From the NCBI RefSeq assembly GCF_000376565.1, contig NZ_BARG01000091.1, forward strand, positions 1 through 47,458: a stretch of 47,458 nt of DNA, given 5' to 3'. The translations under genes and the position numbers were made by a program. Positions 34,948 to 45,531 of this stretch are shown here, in pieces. The DNA is from Streptomyces hokutonensis (GTDB taxonomy: Bacteria; Actinomycetota; Actinomycetes; Streptomycetales; Streptomycetaceae). The notes below the pieces were generated by a model, which made no database searches, was not told the DNA's origin, and was given only the letters and a program-made list of their open reading frames with translations. Position 1 is the first letter of the stretch. Each line of letters starts with the position of its first letter.

Positions 34948-35859
34948 ATGTCAGCCACACCTGTCATCGAAGTCACCGCACTGCGCAAGTCCTACGGCGG
35001 CCGGGCCGTCGTGGACGGTGTCTCGTTCGCCGTCGAGGAGGGCGAGATCTTCGGGATCCTCGGCCCGAACGGCGCCGGCAAGACCACCACCGTCGAGTGC
35101 GTCGAGGGCCTGCGGGTCCCGGACGCGGGCCGGGTCCGTGTCACCGGCCTGGACCCGGTCGCCGACCACGAGCAGGTCGCCCGCGTCCTCGGCGCCCAGC
35201 TCCAGGAGAGCGAACTCCAGGCCAAGCTCACCGTCCGCGAGGCCCTGGAGCTGTACGCGGCCCTCTATCCGCATCCCGCCGACTGGCGGCCGCTGGCCGA
35301 ACGCCTCGGTCTGACCGACAAGTTGACCACCCGGTTCGCGAAGCTGTCCGGCGGCCAGAAGCAGCGCCTGTTCATCGCGCTCGCGCTGATCGGCAACCCC
35401 CGGGTCGTCGTCCTGGACGAACTGACCACCGGGCTCGACCCGCGCGCCCGCCGCGACACCTGGCAGCTCATCGAGGACGTCCGGGCCGGCGGGGTCACCG
35501 TGCTGCTCGTCACCCATTTCATGGAGGAGGCGCAGCGCCTCTGCGACCGGATCGCCGTGATCGACCAGGGCAAGGTGGCCGCACTGGACACCCCGGACGG
35601 GCTGATCCGCCGCTCGGCCGGCTCCACCGTCATCAGCTTCACGCCCTCCGCGCCGCTCGACGACGGCGACCTGAACGCGCTGCCCGCGCTCACCTCCGTG
35701 GCCCGCAAGGACGGCCGGATCACGCTCTCCGGCACTGACGAGACCGTCAACGCCGTCATCACCCTGCTCGCCCGCGGCCATATCACCGCCCACCAACTCC
35801 GGGTCTCCGACGCCACGTTGGACGACGCCTTCCTGGACCTGACGGAGGTCGCCCGATGA
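34948..35859 (+). CDS. ABC-2 exporter ATP-binding protein
   Basis: A 303-residue ATPase of the DrrA/CcmA type. Walker A is GPNGAGKTT, the signature LSGGQKQR, Walker B VVVLDELTTGLD and the H-loop LLVTHF. The C-terminal about 70 residues (STVISFTPSAPLDD onward) are the small extra domain common in this group. The ATG at 34948 is chosen from the conserved start MSATPVIEVTALRKSYGG; no ribosome site is obvious, so the mRNA may be short-leadered. The permease follows with an ATGA overlap, then a histidine kinase and response regulator. The linkage suggests export of an antibiotic or envelope stressor sensed by the kinase. Confidence 0.92.
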   Translation: MSATPVIEVTALRKSYGGRAVVDGVSFAVEEGEIFGILGPNGAGKTTTVECVEGLRVPDAGRVRVTGLDPVADHEQVARVLGAQLQESELQAKLTVREALELYAALYPHPADWRPLAERLGLTDKLTTRFAKLSGGQKQRLFIALALIGNPRVVVLDELTTGLDPRARRDTWQLIEDVRAGGVTVLLVTHFMEEAQRLCDRIAVIDQGKVAALDTPDGLIRRSAGSTVISFTPSAPLDDGDLNALPALTSVARKDGRITLSGTDETVNAVITLLARGHITAHQLRVSDATLDDAFLDLTEVAR

Positions 35860-36590
35860 ACACCGCAGTCCTGCGCACCGAGTTGCGCCTCTTCCGCCGT
35901 GAACCGGGCGCCCTCTTCTGGATCCTGGCCTTCCCCACCCTGCTCCTGGTGATCCTGGGCTCCATCCCGGGCTTCCGCCACCACCAGGCCGACCTCGGCG
36001 GCCTGCGCACGATCGACGTGTACGTCCCGGTCACCGTCCTGCTCGGCATGATCGTCGGCGCGCTCCAGTCGATGCCGCAGACCCTCACCGGCTACCGCGA
36101 ACGCGGCATCCTGCGCCGGATGTCCGCCACGCCGGTCCGCCCCTCCGCCCTCCTCTCCGCCCAGATGGTGGTCTACGGCGCGGCGGCCCTGGCCTCCGCC
36201 CTGCTCGCGCTGACCGTCGGCCGCCTCGCCTTCGACGTACGGCTCCCCAAGCAGGCCTTCGGCTATCTCCTCGCCCTGCTCCTGGCGATCCTCGCCGCGC
36301 TCGCGCTGGGCGCGGTGGTGTCTGCGCTGTCGCGGACGACGAAGATCGCGGGCGCCATCGGGTCGGCGGTGTTCTTCCCGATGATGTTCTGCGCGGGGGT
36401 CTGGATCCCGGTGAACTCCATGCCGGACGTCATGGCCCGCATCGTCGGCTACACGCCGTTCGGGGCCGCCGCCGAGGCCCTGAACCGGGCGGCGGCCGGG
36501 CACTGGCCCGGCTGGACACACCTGGGCGTCCTGGTGGCCTGGACCGTCCTGCTGACGGTCGGCGCCTCGCGCTGGTTCCGCTGGGAGTAG
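35856..36590 (+). CDS. ABC-2 type permease
   Basis: A 244-residue membrane protein with six predicted helices, including FWILAFPTLLLVILGSIPGF, VPVTVLLGMIVGAL, FGYLLALLLAILAALALGAV and a last helix near the C-terminus. It has the ABC-2 pattern RERGILRRMSATPVRP and AIGSAVFFPMMFCAGVWIP. It pairs with the ATPase encoded just before it (four-base overlap). Substrate unknown. Confidence 0.92.
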   Translation: MNTAVLRTELRLFRREPGALFWILAFPTLLLVILGSIPGFRHHQADLGGLRTIDVYVPVTVLLGMIVGALQSMPQTLTGYRERGILRRMSATPVRPSALLSAQMVVYGAAALASALLALTVGRLAFDVRLPKQAFGYLLALLLAILAALALGAVVSALSRTTKIAGAIGSAVFFPMMFCAGVWIPVNSMPDVMARIVGYTPFGAAAEALNRAAAGHWPGWTHLGVLVAWTVLLTVGASRWFRWE

Positions 36591-36595
36591 GGGCG

Positions 36596-37885
36596 GTGGC
36601 CGTGCAGACTGGGGAGATGACCACCAGGGACCGGCAGATCGAACGCCGCTGGGAACAACTGCACACCTGGGGGCCGTACGGGCTGCTCGGTATCAGTGTC
36701 GTCCTCGCGCTCGCCTCCTCCGGTCTGTTCGACTACAGCGCCGCCCAGTGGTGGGCCGGCTGGTCCCTGGCCGGTTTCGCGCTCGTCCTCCAGCTGTGGT
36801 GGCACGCCGTCCGGGTCCGCCGTCCCGGGCGCGGCCGGACCCCCTCGCGGACGGGGACGGCGTACTACGTCGTCCGCTGGGCCGTCGCCTTCGTCCTCAC
36901 CTGGATCGACCCGTTCTTCGCGTTCTACGCGGCCTCAGGCTTCATGGACGCCGACGAGCTGATCCCGGGCACGGTGGGGCAGCGGGTCGGGCTGTTCGCG
37001 AGCGCGGTCACCGTGGCCGGAGCGCAGGCCGGCGGGCTGCCGCTCGGGAGCGGGCTCCAGTGGATCCTCTTCGCGGCGCTCGTGCTCGCCAACTCCGTTC
37101 TCCAGATGGCGATCGCCCACATGACCGAGCAGGAGGCCCGGCGCGCCCGCGAGCGCACCGAGACCATCACCGAACTCGAACGCACCAACACCGCCCTGCA
37201 ACAGGCCCTGGACGAGAACGCCGCCCTGCACGCCCAACTCCTCGTCCAGGCAAGGGAGGCCGGGGTCGCCGACGAACGCCGCCGGCTGGCCGCCGAGATC
37301 CACGACACCATCGCCCAGGGCCTGACCGGCATCATCGCCCAGCTCCAAGTCGTGGCGAATGCACCGAACTTGACGACCGCACGCACTCACCTCGACCGCG
37401 CCGCCACCCTCGCCCGGCACAGCCTCGGCGAGGCCCGCCGTTCCGTGCAGAACCTCGCGCCGATCGCCCTGGAGAACGACGGACTGCCCGAGGCGCTGAA
37501 GAACACGGTCGCCGAGTGGGGCGAACGCACCGGAGTCCGCGCCGAGTTCACCGTCACCGGCATCGCCGAACAGCTCCACGACGAGGTCTCGGCGACCCTG
37601 CTGCGCATCGCCCAGGAGGCCCTGTCGAACGCGGCCCGGCACGCCCGGGCCACCCGGGTCGGCGTCACGCTCTCCTTCCTCGGCGAGGACGTCATCCTCG
37701 ACATCCGCGACGACGGCCAGGGCTTCGACCCGCTCGCGCTGCCCGAACGCACCCGCACCGGCGGCTTCGGCCTCGACGGCATGCGGGCCCGCGCCGAGCG
37801 CATCGCGGGCACGCTCGCGGTCGAGTCCGAGCCCGGTCACGGCACCGCCCTGTCGGCTCGCGTACCGTTGGTCCGCCATGAGTGA
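36596..37885 (+). CDS. Membrane sensor histidine kinase, NarL-type
   Basis: A 429-residue kinase with four or five N-terminal membrane helices (WGPYGLLGISVVLALASSG; WAVAFVLTWIDPFFAFYAAS). A coiled-coil segment follows (ERTETITELERTNTALQQAL). The HisKA_3 phospho-acceptor is the His in RRRLAAEIHDTIAQGLTGII, and the HATPase domain has IRDDGQGFDP and GGFGLDGMRARAERIAGTL. There is no large extracellular domain, so it probably senses within the membrane, as kinases linked to exporters do. The GTG at 36596 has GGGAG eight bases upstream; ATG 36617 directly abuts a GGGGAG and is less likely. The response regulator start overlaps its stop by eight bases. Confidence 0.92.
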   Translation: MAVQTGEMTTRDRQIERRWEQLHTWGPYGLLGISVVLALASSGLFDYSAAQWWAGWSLAGFALVLQLWWHAVRVRRPGRGRTPSRTGTAYYVVRWAVAFVLTWIDPFFAFYAASGFMDADELIPGTVGQRVGLFASAVTVAGAQAGGLPLGSGLQWILFAALVLANSVLQMAIAHMTEQEARRARERTETITELERTNTALQQALDENAALHAQLLVQAREAGVADERRRLAAEIHDTIAQGLTGIIAQLQVVANAPNLTTARTHLDRAATLARHSLGEARRSVQNLAPIALENDGLPEALKNTVAEWGERTGVRAEFTVTGIAEQLHDEVSATLLRIAQEALSNAARHARATRVGVTLSFLGEDVILDIRDDGQGFDPLALPERTRTGGFGLDGMRARAERIAGTLAVESEPGHGTALSARVPLVRHE

Positions 37886-38522
37886 CGAGCCCCTGATCTC
37901 CCTGCTGATCGTCGACGACCATCCCGTCGTACGGGACGGTCTGCGCGGCATGTTCGAGTCCGCGCCCGGATTCCGCGTCCTGGGCGAGGCGTCGAACGGC
38001 GTCGAGGCCGTGGAGCGTGCCGCCGCCCTGGACCCGGACGTGATCCTGATGGACCTGCGGATGCCGGCCGGCGGGGGAGTCGACGCCATCCGGGAGCTGA
38101 CTCGCCGCGCCGCCCGCGCGAAGGTGCTCGTGCTGACGACGTACGACACCGACTCCGACACGCTGCCCGCGATCGAGGCGGGCGCGACCGGCTATCTGCT
38201 GAAGGACGCGCCCCGCGACGAGCTGTTCACCGCCGTCCGCGCGGCGGCGGAAGGCCGTACGGTCCTCTCGCCCGCCGTCGCCTCCCGCCTCGTCTCCGCG
38301 GTGCGCGGCCCGCAGACCCCCGGCAACGAACCGCTCTCCGCCCGCGAACGCGAAGTGCTGGCGCTCGTCGCCAAGGGCACCTCCAACCGCGAGATCGCCC
38401 GCGAACTCTTCATCAGCGAGGCGACCGTCAAGACCCATCTCACCCACCTGTACGGCAAGTTGGGCGTCAAGGACCGCGCGGCGGCGGTGGCTACGGCGTA
38501 CGACCGGGGGATCCTCGGCTAG
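37878..38522 (+). CDS. LuxR/NarL-family response regulator
   Basis: A 214-residue regulator. The receiver domain has acidic pocket VDDHPVVRDGL, phospho-acceptor Asp59 in VILMDLRMP and Lys in GYLLKDAPRDEL. The C-terminal GerE helix-turn-helix has LSAREREVLALVAKGTSNRE and SEATVKTHLTHLYGKLGVKD. It is cognate to the overlapping kinase gene and probably controls the ABC-2 operon it belongs to. Its TAG stop is part of a CTAG-rich tract shared with the convergent sulfatase stop. Confidence 0.95.
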   Translation: MSDEPLISLLIVDDHPVVRDGLRGMFESAPGFRVLGEASNGVEAVERAAALDPDVILMDLRMPAGGGVDAIRELTRRAARAKVLVLTTYDTDSDTLPAIEAGATGYLLKDAPRDELFTAVRAAAEGRTVLSPAVASRLVSAVRGPQTPGNEPLSAREREVLALVAKGTSNREIARELFISEATVKTHLTHLYGKLGVKDRAAAVATAYDRGILG

Positions 38523-38541
38523 GACCTAGACCTAGACCTAG
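38519..38541. repeat. CTAG-rich short tandem repeat between convergent stops
   Basis: CTAG occurs four times in 23 bp, three of them in a 6-bp tandem (ACCTAG). The first and last CTAG include the stop codons of the response regulator and the sulfatase. CTAG is normally scarce in bacterial genomes, so the clustering is notable. Confidence 0.7.
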
Positions 38542-39956
38542 GCCGTGTCCGGGTAGGGGAGGAGGCCGGAGGCGATGTGCTCCCAGGCGGCCTTCAGTTC
38601 GGCGAGCAACTCCGGCTTGTCCGGGGCGAGATCGGCCTGCTCGCGCAGATCGGCGGCGAGGTCGAAGAGGTGGTCGTCGCCGTCCTCGTCCTGGTAGTAC
38701 TTCCAACCGCCGCGCCGCAGCGCCCGGTTGGCCTCCACCCGCCAGAACAGGTCCCGCTCGGGCAGCTCCTCGCCCTTCAGCAGATAGCCCGCCAGGCTCG
38801 TGCCGTCCAGCGGATACGCGGGGTCGGGGCGGGCGCCGGCCAGTTCCAGGAAGGTCGCGGTCCAGTCGGGGGAGAAGTTCGGTTCGTGGCTGACCTGGTT
38901 GCCGTCGATGCGGTGCGGCCAGCGCAGGATCGTCGGCACCCGGATGCCGCCCTCCTGGAGCACGAACTTCTCGCCGCTCAACGGCCAGAGATACGACCAG
39001 CGTTCACCGCCGTTGTCGCTGGCGAAGTACACCAGCGTGTGCTCCTCCTGCCCGGACCGGCGCAGCGCGGCCAGCACCTCGCCGACGGCCGCGTCCAGGC
39101 TCTGCACCATCTCCGTGTACTTCGCGACCGAGCCGCCGTCCCACTGGTTGAGGGCGTCGCTGATCTCCAGCTGGCTCGTCGCCGCCCGGATCTTGGCGGC
39201 GATCTCGGCACCGGTCTCCGCGTCGCCCTCGGCGAGCCAGGGCCAGTGCGGGGTGGTGAAGTTGAGGTTCAGCAGCCACGGCTTGGCGTGCTCCCGGCCG
39301 ACGTACTCCACCGCCCGCTCGGTCAGCACCTGCGTGTAGTAGCGCAGGTCCTGGTAGGTGGCGTCACCCTCGTAGAGGTCGTAGTCGCCGAGCTGGCCGA
39401 GCTTGGAGAAGTACTCCAGCACACCGCCGTGGTTGCCGAAGAACTCGTCCCAGCCCGACTTCGTGGGGCTGTACTGGGGCAGCCAGCCGCAGTGCCACTT
39501 GCCGATCATGGCGGTGGAGTAGCCCGCCTTCCGCAGCAGCGAGGCGAGGGTCGGGTGGCTGGGGTCGAGTCCCTGCGACCGGTTGTTGATCGGCTCGGCC
39601 AGCCCGCCCGGCGTACGGCCCGGATAGCGTCCGGTGTAGAGGCTGAACCGGGTCGGTGAGCAGGTCGCCGACCCCGAGTACGCGTCGGTGAACCGCACCC
39701 CCTGCCGGGCCAGCCGGTCCAGGTTCGGCGTCTTGATGTGCGGGGCGCCGTAGGAGGAGAGGTCGGCCCAGCCCAGGTCGTCGCCAAGGATGACGAGGAG
39801 GTTGGGACGTCTCCCGGAGGCGGCGGGGCGGGCCCTGAACGGGCGTTCCGCGGGGGCCTGTTCGGCGGCCTCGGCGCCGGCGGCCGTACCGGCGACAGCG
39901 GTGACAGCACCGCCACCGACGAGGCCACCGAAGGCGCGTCGCGTTAATTCGGGCAT
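38538..39956 (-). CDS. Tat-exported sulfatase (arylsulfatase family)
   Basis: A 472-residue sulfate ester hydrolase. The N-terminus MPELTRRAFGGLVGGGAVTA is a twin-arginine signal with an Ala-rich cleavage region. The S1 sulfatase domain begins NLLVILGDDLGWADLSSYG (metal Asp pair). The formylglycine motif is CSPTR within SATCSPTRFSLYTGRYPG, so an FGE enzyme must modify the Cys. Further ligands lie in MIGKWHCGW, NFTTPHWPW and VYFASDNGG. The ATG at 39956 has AAAGGAA upstream. Nothing in the neighbourhood names the substrate. Confidence 0.93.
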   Translation of the reverse strand: MPELTRRAFGGLVGGGAVTAVAGTAAGAEAAEQAPAERPFRARPAASGRRPNLLVILGDDLGWADLSSYGAPHIKTPNLDRLARQGVRFTDAYSGSATCSPTRFSLYTGRYPGRTPGGLAEPINNRSQGLDPSHPTLASLLRKAGYSTAMIGKWHCGWLPQYSPTKSGWDEFFGNHGGVLEYFSKLGQLGDYDLYEGDATYQDLRYYTQVLTERAVEYVGREHAKPWLLNLNFTTPHWPWLAEGDAETGAEIAAKIRAATSQLEISDALNQWDGGSVAKYTEMVQSLDAAVGEVLAALRRSGQEEHTLVYFASDNGGERWSYLWPLSGEKFVLQEGGIRVPTILRWPHRIDGNQVSHEPNFSPDWTATFLELAGARPDPAYPLDGTSLAGYLLKGEELPERDLFWRVEANRALRRGGWKYYQDEDGDDHLFDLAADLREQADLAPDKPELLAELKAAWEHIASGLLPYPDTA

Positions 39957-40066
39957 GCGGGTTCCTTTGGGGAGGCAGTGGAATCGACGGGGGCGTGCCC
40001 TCCATGCGATCAGCCGACCCACCCCCGTGCCCAGGCATCTGCCCGGGAGTTCACGGAGCTGAAACG

Positions 40067-40330
40067 TCACCCCGCCCGTCCCTTCGACCGCGCCGGCTGT
40101 CGCCCCGCCCGCTCCATCGGCCGCCCCGGCTGTCGCCCCGCCCGTCCCTTCGGCCGCCCTGGCTGTCGCCTCAACTGTCCCTGGGGCTGGGCCGGTTGTC
40201 GTCTCAGCTGTCCTGTCGGCCCACTCTCGGCCGTCGCCCCAGCCGCCCTCTCGGCGCGCTCCCGGCCGTCGGTCGGCCGTCCCGTCGGCCGCCCTCGGCC
40301 GTTGCCTCAGCCGGCGGCTCGGCCGCCCCC
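40067..40330. repeat. Degenerate 33-bp tandem repeat
   Basis: In the 395-bp gap between the sulfatase and glgX. Units begin GGCTGTCGCCCCGCCCG: copies at 40095-40127, 40128-40160, 40161-40193 and 40194-40226 are exactly 33 bp each, with decayed units on both sides. The first two differ at only a few positions. On the minus strand one frame reads an 11-residue Gly/Ala/Thr repeat (GGATAGAADGA), but with no start, ribosome site or convincing gene. Apart from the terminator next to glgX I see nothing else in this gap. Confidence 0.75.
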
Positions 40331-40349
40331 CCCGAGTTGCCGAGCCGCC
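40313..40349 (-). terminator. Terminator after glgX
   Basis: A perfect 11-bp stem (GGCGGCTCGGC / GCCGAGCCGCC) with a 15-nt loop that includes a run of eight C residues lies 2 bp past the glgX stop. There is no U-tract. Confidence 0.7.
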
Positions 40350-40351
40350 CC

Positions 40352-42643
<2,292 letters not shown>

Positions 42644-42795
42644 CGTCCGGCCTCCTGCGGCTCATGGAACGACGAGGTGAAGGGCGCCCGACGTCCCGGT
42701 CGCGAACCCCTGTCCTGTCATCCTCCCCACTGTTCTGCCCAGAGCTTGGGTCGCACTCACGTTTCCCTGAGGCAGGGCCGCTCGTTGGGCACCCC

Positions 42796-44028
42796 GTGAG
42801 GCATGCACAAGGGCGCGCGCGGCGCGCAGGGGTCGCACTGGCCGCCGTACTGACATGGGCAGGACTGCTGGCCGGAGCCACCGGCTGTACTTCCGACGGT
42901 TCCGGCGGAAGCGGCATCGACGAGCTCTTCGGCAAGGCACCGGCGCCCGAGGATGTGATCCGGATCTCGCCCGACGACACCGCCAAGGGCGTCAAACCCG
43001 ACCAGCGGCTGCTGGTCAAGGTGCCCAGCGGACGCCTGGAGTCGGTGCAGGTCGTCAAGGAGCAGGACGCCCAGGACACCCCTGTCCCCGGCCGTATCTC
43101 CGACGACGGACTGCGCTGGGAACCCGAGGACCCGAAACTCGCCCTGGCCGCCCGCTACACCGTCGACGCGGTCGCCCAGGACGGCGACGGCCGCCGCTCC
43201 GCCCGGCACACCACGTTCACGACCTTCGTCCCCGACGAACGGTTCATCGGATACGTCACCCCCGAGAACCGCGCGACCGTCGGCACCGGAATGATCGTCT
43301 CCCTCGGCTTCAACCGGGAGATCGAGAACCGGGCCGCCGTCGAGCGCGCGATCCACGTCACCGCGAAGCCGGCCGTCGAGGTCCGCCCGCACTGGTTCGG
43401 CAAGGCCCGCCTCGACTTCCGCCCCGAGAACTACTGGAAGCCCGGCACCCAGGTCACCGTCTCCCTCCGCCTGCGGGACGTGGAAGGCGCGCCCGGCGTC
43501 TACGGCCTCCAGTACAAGACCTTCTCCTTCACCGTCGGCCGCAGCCAGGTCTCCCTGGTCGACGCGGCCAGGCACACCATGGAGGTACGGCGCGACGGCG
43601 ACCTCCTGGCCACCGTGCCGATCACCGCCGGCGCCCCCGGAAGGACGACGTACAACGGGAAAATGGTGGTCATGGAGATGCTGGAGGTGACCCGTATGAA
43701 CAGCCGCACGGTCGGCTTCGGCGGCGAGTACGACATCCCCGACGTCCCGCACGCCATGAAGCTCACCGACTCCGGCACCTTCCTGCACGGCAACTACTGG
43801 GCGCCGACCGCCCCCGGACACGTCAACGTCAGCCACGGCTGCGTGGGGTTGAGGGACGTCAAGGGCGGCGGCTCGGACACCCCGGCCGGGTGGTTCTTCG
43901 ACCGCAGCATCGTCGGGGACGTGGTCGAGGTCGTGCACAGCAACGACAAACAGGTCGCTCCGGACAATGGCCTCGGCGGGTGGAACATGGGTTGGAAGGA
44001 GTGGAAGGCGGGCAGCTCGCTCAAGTGA
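42796..44028 (+). CDS. L,D-transpeptidase lipoprotein (first of a pair)
   Basis: A 410-residue lipoprotein with lipobox LLAGATGC at about residue 31, two Ig-like domains (residues about 55-250, including RISPDDTAKGVKP and IGYVTPENRATVGTG), then a YkuD catalytic domain with HGNYW and the catalytic Cys in VNVSHGCVGLRD. It makes 3-3 crosslinks in peptidoglycan at the outer membrane face. The C-terminal conserved NGLGGWNMGWKEW is shared with the next gene. The GTG at 42796 is chosen because it gives a proper signal peptide; the ribosome site is poor. The longer frame upstream to 42508 overlaps glgX on the other strand and is rejected. Confidence 0.92.
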   Translation: MRHAQGRARRAGVALAAVLTWAGLLAGATGCTSDGSGGSGIDELFGKAPAPEDVIRISPDDTAKGVKPDQRLLVKVPSGRLESVQVVKEQDAQDTPVPGRISDDGLRWEPEDPKLALAARYTVDAVAQDGDGRRSARHTTFTTFVPDERFIGYVTPENRATVGTGMIVSLGFNREIENRAAVERAIHVTAKPAVEVRPHWFGKARLDFRPENYWKPGTQVTVSLRLRDVEGAPGVYGLQYKTFSFTVGRSQVSLVDAARHTMEVRRDGDLLATVPITAGAPGRTTYNGKMVVMEMLEVTRMNSRTVGFGGEYDIPDVPHAMKLTDSGTFLHGNYWAPTAPGHVNVSHGCVGLRDVKGGGSDTPAGWFFDRSIVGDVVEVVHSNDKQVAPDNGLGGWNMGWKEWKAGSSLK

Positions 44029-44082
44029 CCGGAGAAGGGGTGGGCTCCCTGTGTCAGGCGGCAGTTGAAGTTGCGACCGAAC

Positions 44083-44095
44083 GGTGACAATCACC
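44083..44095. promoter_or_regulatory. Possible BldD-like site upstream of second L,D-transpeptidase
   Basis: GGTGA-CAA-TCACC is a perfect 5-bp inverted repeat, close to the published BldD pattern AGTGA-n-TCACC. It sits about 100 bp before the TTG start, upstream of a TAATAT that may be the -10. Short palindromes of this type also arise by chance. Confidence 0.35.
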
Positions 44096-44195
44096 TGACA
44101 CGAAGCTCAAATCCTGGCAGTTAATATGCGCGGACGCGCACGTCAGATGCGCAAAGGGGTGCGGGCCGGACCGGGCCCGGCGAGGGGAGAAAGTC

Positions 44196-45446
44196 TTGAA
44201 CGTGCGACCGATATCGGGGGCGTCGGTTGACGCGCGCGGCCGGAGAAACAAGGGCTTGCTGGCGCTGATCCTCGGCGTGCTGCTGCTCGCCGTCACCGCG
44301 TGCGGAGGCGGTGGCGGTGGCTCCGACTCCGGTTCCGGCTCCGGCGATGCCAAGGACAAGGCCTCGGACACGGCCCAGACCAAGCAGTCGCAGGCCGTCG
44401 TCACCATCGCCCCCAAGGACGGCTCGAAGTCCGTCGACACCAGCGGTGCCCTCAAGATCAGCGCCGCGAAGGGCAAGCTGACCGAGGTCACCGTGAAGGA
44501 CGCGGGCGGTGACAAGGTCGACGGCGCGATCACCGGCGGCGGCGCGACCTGGACTCCCGCGACGCATCTCGCCGCCTCCACCAAGTACACCGTGCACGCG
44601 GTCGCCAAGGACTCCGCGGGCCGGGTCGCCGCCGAGGACTCCAGCTTCACCACGCTGACCCCGGCCAACACCTTCGTCGGCTACTTCACCCCCGAGGACG
44701 GCTCCACGGTCGGCGTCGGCATGCCGTTCTCCATCCGCTTCACCCGGGGCATCACACACCCCGAGGACGTCAAGAAGGCCATCAGCATCACGACCTCGCC
44801 GGCCGTCGACGTCGAGGGCCACTGGTTCGGCAACGACCGCCTCGACTTCCGCCCCGAGAACTACTGGAAGTCCGGCACCAAGGTCACCGTCAAGCTCAAC
44901 CTCGACGGCGTCGAAGGCCGTTCGGGCGTCTACGGCAAGCAGACCAAGACGGTCAAGTTCACCATCGGCCGCAACCAGGTCTCCATCGTCGACGCCAAGA
45001 AGCACACGATGAAGGTCACCCAGGACGGCAGGACCATCAAGACCATCCCGGTCACCACCGGCAAGCCCGGCTACGACACCTGGAACGGCCAGATGGTCAT
45101 GAGCGAGAAGCTCACCGTGACCCGGATGAACGGTGAAACGGTCGGCTACGGCGGCGAGTACGACATCAAGGACGTCCCGCACGCCACCCGCCTGACCGAC
45201 TCCGGCACCTTCGTCCACGGCAACTACTGGGGCGGCGACGCCTTCGGCAACTACAACGCCAGCCACGGCTGCATAGGCCTCCGGGACGTCAAGGGCGGTT
45301 ACAGCAAGACCGTCCCGGCCGCGTGGTTCTTCAACCACTCGATCCTCGGTGACGTCGTGGTCGTCAAGAACTCCAACGACGCGACCGTGGCACCCGACAA
45401 CGGGCTCAACGGCTGGAACATGTCGTGGGCCAAGTGGACCGCGTGA
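44196..45446 (+). CDS. L,D-transpeptidase lipoprotein (second of a pair)
   Basis: A 416-residue paralogue of the preceding gene. It has lipobox LLLAVTAC followed by a Gly/Ser-rich linker, two Ig-like domains (VTIAPKDGSKSVDTSG; VGYFTPEDGSTVGVGMPFSI) and a YkuD domain with HGNYW and the catalytic Cys in NASHGCIGLRDVKGG. The TTG at 44196 has GGGGAG seven bases upstream; GTG 44202 is an alternative. It is followed by a strong terminator. The two genes are about 165 bp apart and probably have separate promoters. The role is cell-wall crosslinking. Confidence 0.92.
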   Translation: MNVRPISGASVDARGRRNKGLLALILGVLLLAVTACGGGGGGSDSGSGSGDAKDKASDTAQTKQSQAVVTIAPKDGSKSVDTSGALKISAAKGKLTEVTVKDAGGDKVDGAITGGGATWTPATHLAASTKYTVHAVAKDSAGRVAAEDSSFTTLTPANTFVGYFTPEDGSTVGVGMPFSIRFTRGITHPEDVKKAISITTSPAVDVEGHWFGNDRLDFRPENYWKSGTKVTVKLNLDGVEGRSGVYGKQTKTVKFTIGRNQVSIVDAKKHTMKVTQDGRTIKTIPVTTGKPGYDTWNGQMVMSEKLTVTRMNGETVGYGGEYDIKDVPHATRLTDSGTFVHGNYWGGDAFGNYNASHGCIGLRDVKGGYSKTVPAAWFFNHSILGDVVVVKNSNDATVAPDNGLNGWNMSWAKWTA

Positions 45447-45467
45447 CACCTTCCTAGAGACGTACCG

Positions 45468-45502
45468 CGGGCCCGGTGCTGTGACCGACAGCACCGGGCC
45501 CG
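45468..45502 (+). terminator. Terminator after the L,D-transpeptidase gene
   Basis: A perfect 15-bp stem (CGGGCCCGGTGCTGT and its complement) with a 5-nt loop is followed by TTGTCGTT, 22 bp past the stop codon. Confidence 0.9.
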
Positions 45503-45531
45503 TTGTCGTTAGCGCACGTTAACCTGCCTGC

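Noticed and set aside
40067..40330. CRISPR array
   Set aside because: The 33-bp units are adjacent without unique spacers and decay along the array; no cas genes are present.
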